Origin: Nitrospirales bacterium
GTDB lineage: Bacteria > Nitrospirota > Nitrospiria > Nitrospirales > UBA8639
Assembly: GCA_021604005.1 (NCBI GenBank)
Contig: BQIV01000001.1
Location: 186,001 to 250,000 of the forward strand
Direction: 5' to 3'
Length of the DNA stretch: 64,000 nt
Shown piece by piece: positions 60,708 to 64,000 of the stretch (position 1 is the first letter of the stretch; every line of letters starts with the position of its first letter). The position numbers and the translations under genes were made by a program. A model generated the notes under the pieces. That model searched no databases and was not told the DNA's origin. It saw only the letters and a program-made list of their open reading frames with translations.

Positions 60708-60709
60708 GA

Positions 60710-61117
60710 TCAAGACCTCCCCGTGAGGCGAATTTGTAATGTCCCATCTGAAAGGGAGGTTCTGTGGTAGGTGAGTCCCGCTTTCCTGGCTTGCTTGAGT
60801 GCGACCGCGGCTTGGTATTCCTGAAGAAAGCGCCCACCTCGTTTTCCTAAAATCCTCAAGGCGTCGCCATTGCGAATATTTTCTGTGTCCGATAACACCT
60901 CTTCATCGCACACGAAATGAAATGTGCCGTCCGGCATAAGCTTCAAGCCTAAGTCGTACCTGCCTGGCAATTGCAGAACATAATCACACGGTTCAGAGTA
61001 ACCAGAGTAAAAGCGGGCTTTAGCCCTTTGGACGACAGAGACCCCGAGCACCTGTGCCGCATGGAGGATGGCGTCAGGAAACTTAATCTGAGATTTAATT
61101 GTCGTCAGATGGGACAT
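60710..61117 (-). CDS. DUF1257 (Ycf35-like) protein
   Basis: 135 residues. MSHLTTIKSQIKFPDAILHA, then YDLGLKLMPDGTFHFVCDEE, matches DUF1257, the family of chloroplast Ycf35. It commonly precedes DUF2997, as here, and both are tied to MoxR-type or ferredoxin-containing loci in other genomes. No AAA partner is adjacent here. Confidence 0.78.
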   Translation of the reverse strand: MSHLTTIKSQIKFPDAILHAAQVLGVSVVQRAKARFYSGYSEPCDYVLQLPGRYDLGLKLMPDGTFHFVCDEEVLSDTENIRNGDALRILGKRGGRFLQEYQAAVALKQARKAGLTYHRTSLSDGTLQIRLTGRS

Positions 61118-61180
61118 GGGAACCTCATAAAGGAGTGAGTGAAATCCGTCCTGGACTGAAAGATGGGTGCGGGAACTATC

Positions 61181-62068
61181 TTAGAACTGAAATGTCAGTT
61201 GGGTTTCGGAGGTGATGCGTTGGTCGTTGCTTGCAACCTTCGGTAATGGTTCTGACAGTGCGCCATTCAATGTTCCTTTGCTCTCTGTAACTAGATCTCT
61301 TGTGAAAATCCAAGACGGAAATGGAAATGCGAGCCAGGGACAATAGAGGGCACCGTTGATTTTCGTGATCGTCAGGACTAGTGGATCGATATCCATCCCG
61401 TGGAGGTTCAGACTGTTATTGGACGCGTGCAGCAGCATGCGGCCCGTTCCACAGCAGGGATCCATGATTGACCGTGTTCGCGGGTCGTGACCATTCGTGA
61501 TTTCTGCTCCGTTTACCGTCATCTGGGTTATCATCTCGCACACCGTATGTGGAGTGGGGAAGAAGCCGGTGGTATTCCACCCGCGACTGCGCTGTTCAGC
61601 GAGCAGTTCTCCGAAATAATCGTAGGGGTGAAGGAGCCACGATTCGATATTCACGGTGCGGTAAAGCTTTTCTTGAAGAGAATCGTCAAGTGCAGGTTGG
61701 TTGTCGGATACTCCGAGAGCCCACGCCATCCAATCGACTATTGTTTGAAGCGACGATCCTGCTAAACCGGTTTCTTCGATCAGGCTGATCCAGCGCTCGA
61801 TTGCTCGAATAGTTCCGCGATCGGGAGAAGAGCAAAATGAAAGATGTGGAATGGGATCCGGAGTGAGTCCGCACCGCAGGGTTTGAAAGTAGTATCTCCA
61901 GCGATCTGGAATCTCCGAATGGATTGAGTGAAGTTGAATTGCATACGGAAGTAGGAAGCCACGATAGATCCAAGGCGGATGCGGATCTCCTAGCCGGGGA
62001 AGGCGTCTTCGGGTTTTCACGAAGGCTGCGAGTTCGTGAAGAGAAGGCAGAGTCTTGCAAGTGGACAT
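61181..62068 (-). CDS. N6-adenine methylase-like protein without an NPPY motif
   Basis: 295 residues. The C-terminal 120 residues carry the start of a DNA N6-methylase: TGFFPTPHTVCEMITQMT, SAM-binding MDPCCGTGRMLL (about 208) and HGMDIDPLVLTI (about 225). The catalytic motif IV (NPP[FY]) is not present before the stop 63 residues later. The N-terminal half is helical and unassigned. It may be a SAM-binding regulator or anti-restriction protein rather than an active methylase. Confidence 0.65.
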   Translation of the reverse strand: MSTCKTLPSLHELAAFVKTRRRLPRLGDPHPPWIYRGFLLPYAIQLHSIHSEIPDRWRYYFQTLRCGLTPDPIPHLSFCSSPDRGTIRAIERWISLIEETGLAGSSLQTIVDWMAWALGVSDNQPALDDSLQEKLYRTVNIESWLLHPYDYFGELLAEQRSRGWNTTGFFPTPHTVCEMITQMTVNGAEITNGHDPRTRSIMDPCCGTGRMLLHASNNSLNLHGMDIDPLVLTITKINGALYCPWLAFPFPSWIFTRDLVTESKGTLNGALSEPLPKVASNDQRITSETQLTFQF

Positions 62069-62391
62069 AGGTGTTTACCTGAGGAAAAATGAGCAGGTTG
62101 CACATGCGGGGGAAGTTCCGCGGCGGAGCTGATTGTGAGAGAAGAACGGGTCTGATCCAAGAAAGCAATCAGCGATCCCATATATCTTGCTTCCAACTTA
62201 TGGATTCTTAGGCTATTATCCTATTGTCAGTACTCCGTTTCTTGCTCAAATACATCCCGTAGTTGTCTTTGAAAGTAAATGTCCTGGTAAAGGAGAGACT
62301 ATGGGGTCATTCAGGAACACAAGACGAATTATGTTATAGAACAAAAGCACTTAAACTTTCTGGAGATAATTGTTCGCGATCAAACCAACTT

Positions 62392-62832
62392 ATGCCACGT
62401 ATTTTTGACAATATAGAGCAAGCTCTTCTGCCGGCTTTAAGAGAAACTATACAACTCGCCGATCGTGCTGACTTCTGCGTAGGTTATTTCAACTTACGGG
62501 GATGGAAACAACTCGATGGCTATATCGACAAATGGTCAGGGAAGGATGGACATTGCTGTCGGTTATTAGTTGGTATGCAGCGACTCCCACAAGATGAACT
62601 GCGCGAAGCTTTAAGCCTCGTAAAGAAAGATAGTGTGCTTGACAATCAGACCGCCATTCGTTTGAAAAAGAAACTTGCTGAAGAGTTTCGTGAACAATTA
62701 ACTGTCGGAATTCCCACAAATGAAGATGAAATCGGCCTGCACAGACTAGCCGCTCAAATCAAAGCTAAGAAAGTGGTGGTTAAGTTGTTTCTCCGCCACC
62801 CTCTGCACGCGAAGCTCTATCAGCAAAGCAGA
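62392..62832 (+). pseudogene. 5' fragment of a PLD/SNF2-type helicase gene cut by an IS200-like element
   Basis: From ATG 62392 the frame gives about 145 residues (FDNIEQALLPALRETIQLA, DFCVGYFNLRGWKQL) ending in RHPLHAKLY, the HxK part of a phospholipase D-like N-terminal domain that precedes SNF2 helicases in defence loci such as DISARM (DrmD). The frame then enters the left end of the IS200-like element. The rest of the helicase is absent to the right, where a methylase fragment follows instead. Confidence 0.65.
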
Positions 62833-63346
62833 GGACCACGGGCTCTGCCCGTGGGTGAATGCCGGCGACGATATTTTGGTATGCTCGGAGAATGGAAGTT
62901 CGATTCTCCGGACACAGTGCGTATCGCACGCAGTACCACATTGTATGGATTCCCAAATATCGTCGGCGCATCCTGAATCCTGGGGTGGCCAGTTACTTGG
63001 TGAAAGTGTTGACCAAGCAGTTGCGGTCTCTCCCTGGCGTTGAACTGGTCGAGCAAAGTATCCAGGCGGATCATATTCATCTGGTGCTCATCATTCCTCC
63101 GCGGTATGCCGTAGCGGCGATTGTGGGGACGCTGAAACAACAGACGGCAAAAGCTCTCCGTGCCAAGTTCACGTGGCTGGAAGACGTGTACTGGCGCGAA
63201 CCGGTTGTGTGGTCGCCTGGGTATTTTGTCTCGACCGTAGGCATTGATGAAGCAAAGATTCTGTGGTACGTCCGTCATCAGGAAGCCCAGGATTCAGGTC
63301 AAGCGAAGCTTGATCTCAGGTAGTGCCACGGGCTCTGCCCGTGGGA
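62833..63346 (+). mobile_element. IS200-like (IS200/IS605 family) element
   Basis: An identical hairpin, CCACGGGC-TCT-GCCCGTGG, lies at each end (about 62836-62854 and 63326-63344), flanking a single tnpA. Identical terminal hairpins are the ends recognised by Y1 transposases in this family, which move as single strands without target duplications. No tnpB is present. Confidence 0.75.
62892..63323 (+). CDS. tnpA: IS200-type Y1 transposase
   Basis: 143 residues from ATG 62892; an upstream in-frame ATG at 62859 is possible. It has the HUH motif in QADHIHLVLIIPP and the catalytic Tyr near the end in ILWYVRHQEAQ, with YHIVWIPKYRRRIL at the N terminus. It cuts and joins ssDNA through a 5'-phosphotyrosine. 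Length and motifs are intact, so it is probably functional. Confidence 0.9.
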   Translation: MEVRFSGHSAYRTQYHIVWIPKYRRRILNPGVASYLVKVLTKQLRSLPGVELVEQSIQADHIHLVLIIPPRYAVAAIVGTLKQQTAKALRAKFTWLEDVYWREPVVWSPGYFVSTVGIDEAKILWYVRHQEAQDSGQAKLDLR

Positions 63347-64000
63347 ATCTACTTCATCCAAAAGAAAAATTTCTTGGATGGGAATCCTGATTATTTGCGG
63401 CAAAAGCTAGAAGAGCTTCAAGGAAAGGGCAAAGACCAGTTTTATAGTGAGTTTCTATGCCCCTTATTTTTTGAGGGATTTGGAAAACGCGAACATGAGC
63501 GCTCTAAAGGGGTTTCTAAGCTTCTTGGGAAAGTCCCTTATCTTAATGGGGGCTTGTTTTTACGGCACCAGATAGAAGAGAGGTACGGAAATAAAATCCA
63601 TATTGCTGATGCTGCTTTTGAAAAGCTCTTTGATTTTTTTGAGCAATATCATTGGCATTTAGATGAGCGGCCTTTGCGGCGCGATGATGAAATCAATCCC
63701 GATGTGCTCGGCTACATCTTTGAAAAGTATATCAACCAAAAACAAATGGGGGCCTATTATACCAAAGAGGATATTACCGGCTACATTTCTCAAAACACGA
63801 TTATTCCCTTCCTTTTAGAAACGGCGCGGGGTAAATGCAAAATTGCATTTGAAGGGGATCAATCTGTATGGGGTCTTTTCCAAGAAGATCCCGATCGATA
63901 TATCTACGAACCTGTGAAAAAGGGCGCTGAGGTTGCTTTCCCTTCAGAGATTGAAGAAGGCTTGAATAATATCAATAAGCGATCAAGGTGGAATAGGCCG
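63341..64000 (+). CDS. Internal part of an Eco57I-type DNA N6-methylase (runs off the window)
   Basis: The frame is open for 217 codons from TAC 63350 to the window end, with no native start. It carries KDQFYSEFLCPLFFEGFG, VPYLNGGLF, NPDVLGYIFEKYINQKQMGA and YYTKEDITGYISQNTIIPFL, the region before the SAM-binding motif of large Eco57I-like methylases such as DrmMI. The 5' end is missing and the frame joins directly to the right end of the IS200-like element. Whether the rest is intact lies outside the window. Confidence 0.7.
   Translation, partial: MGIYFIQKKNFLDGNPDYLRQKLEELQGKGKDQFYSEFLCPLFFEGFGKREHERSKGVSKLLGKVPYLNGGLFLRHQIEERYGNKIHIADAAFEKLFDFFEQYHWHLDERPLRRDDEINPDVLGYIFEKYINQKQMGAYYTKEDITGYISQNTIIPFLLETARGKCKIAFEGDQSVWGLFQEDPDRYIYEPVKKGAEVAFPSEIEEGLNNINKRSRWNRP

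Noticed and set aside
62833-63346. IS200 end hairpins as members of the GNA-loop family
   Set aside because: Stem (8 bp) and loop (TCT) differ; they belong to the transposon ends.
1-64000. tRNA or rRNA genes
   Set aside because: I looked for T-loop-like GGTTCGA patterns in suitable context and rRNA-like sequence and found none convincing; a covariance-model scan was not possible.

Overview
The window looks like a piece of a Nitrospirota (Nitrospira-type) genome. The pointers are a Rieske / cytochrome b-c fusion / cytochrome c / haem-carrying porin-like cluster, many YHS and DUF2934-type small proteins, ECF sigma factors with a cysteine-rich tail, and IS110-type insertion sequences. No rRNA gene was seen, so the assignment is an inference.

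Positions 1-33,060 look chromosomal but rearranged. In order: an ECF sigma factor, a mannose-1-phosphate guanylyltransferase-like enzyme, a DUF2934 protein, a methyltransferase, a GH15-family protein that appears to lack its catalytic glutamates, the bc1-type cluster (6.6-10.4 kb), a block of small metal/stress genes (DUF2933-like, DUF5676-like, YHS, lipoproteins, ICMT-type methyltransferase, frameshifted response regulator, universal stress protein; 10.4-16 kb), a YHS-glucan phosphorylase fusion, NhaA, a HAD-GH65 fusion, a decayed ECF locus, a copper-handling set (Csp-type copper storage protein, TolC, multicopper oxidase, CopA ATPase; 24.6-30.8 kb), and a lone flgK with a sigma-28-type promoter. 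Several loci carry truncated duplicates of 5' gene ends (1-126 and 2.8-4.05 kb), a sign of repeated recombination.

Positions 33,550-36,400 hold two different IS110/IS1111-type transposases. Each is broken by one in-frame TAG where the family has Trp. The first has clear 15-bp terminal inverted repeats and a long 3' non-coding end.

Positions 37,300-62,100 are plasmid-like: an actin-type partition pair (parM with an RHH-like parR) and candidate centromere repeats, a membrane-anchored exonuclease VII-like protein, two SSBs, RNase H, RadC, a SLOG protein, a macro-domain protein, toxin-antitoxin pairs, a large Upf1-like helicase, DUF1257/DUF2997 proteins, a methylase-like protein, and many small unknowns. 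No replication initiator, relaxase or integrase is visible. The most striking feature is a family of at least eight short hairpins with covarying stems and mostly a GNA loop, all in the same orientation; seven lie 42-88 nt upstream of minus-strand genes.

Positions 62,390-64,000 hold the 5' end of a PLD/SNF2-type helicase, an IS200-like element, and the internal part of an Eco57I-type DNA methylase, best read as a defence locus (possibly DISARM class 1) damaged by an IS-associated deletion.
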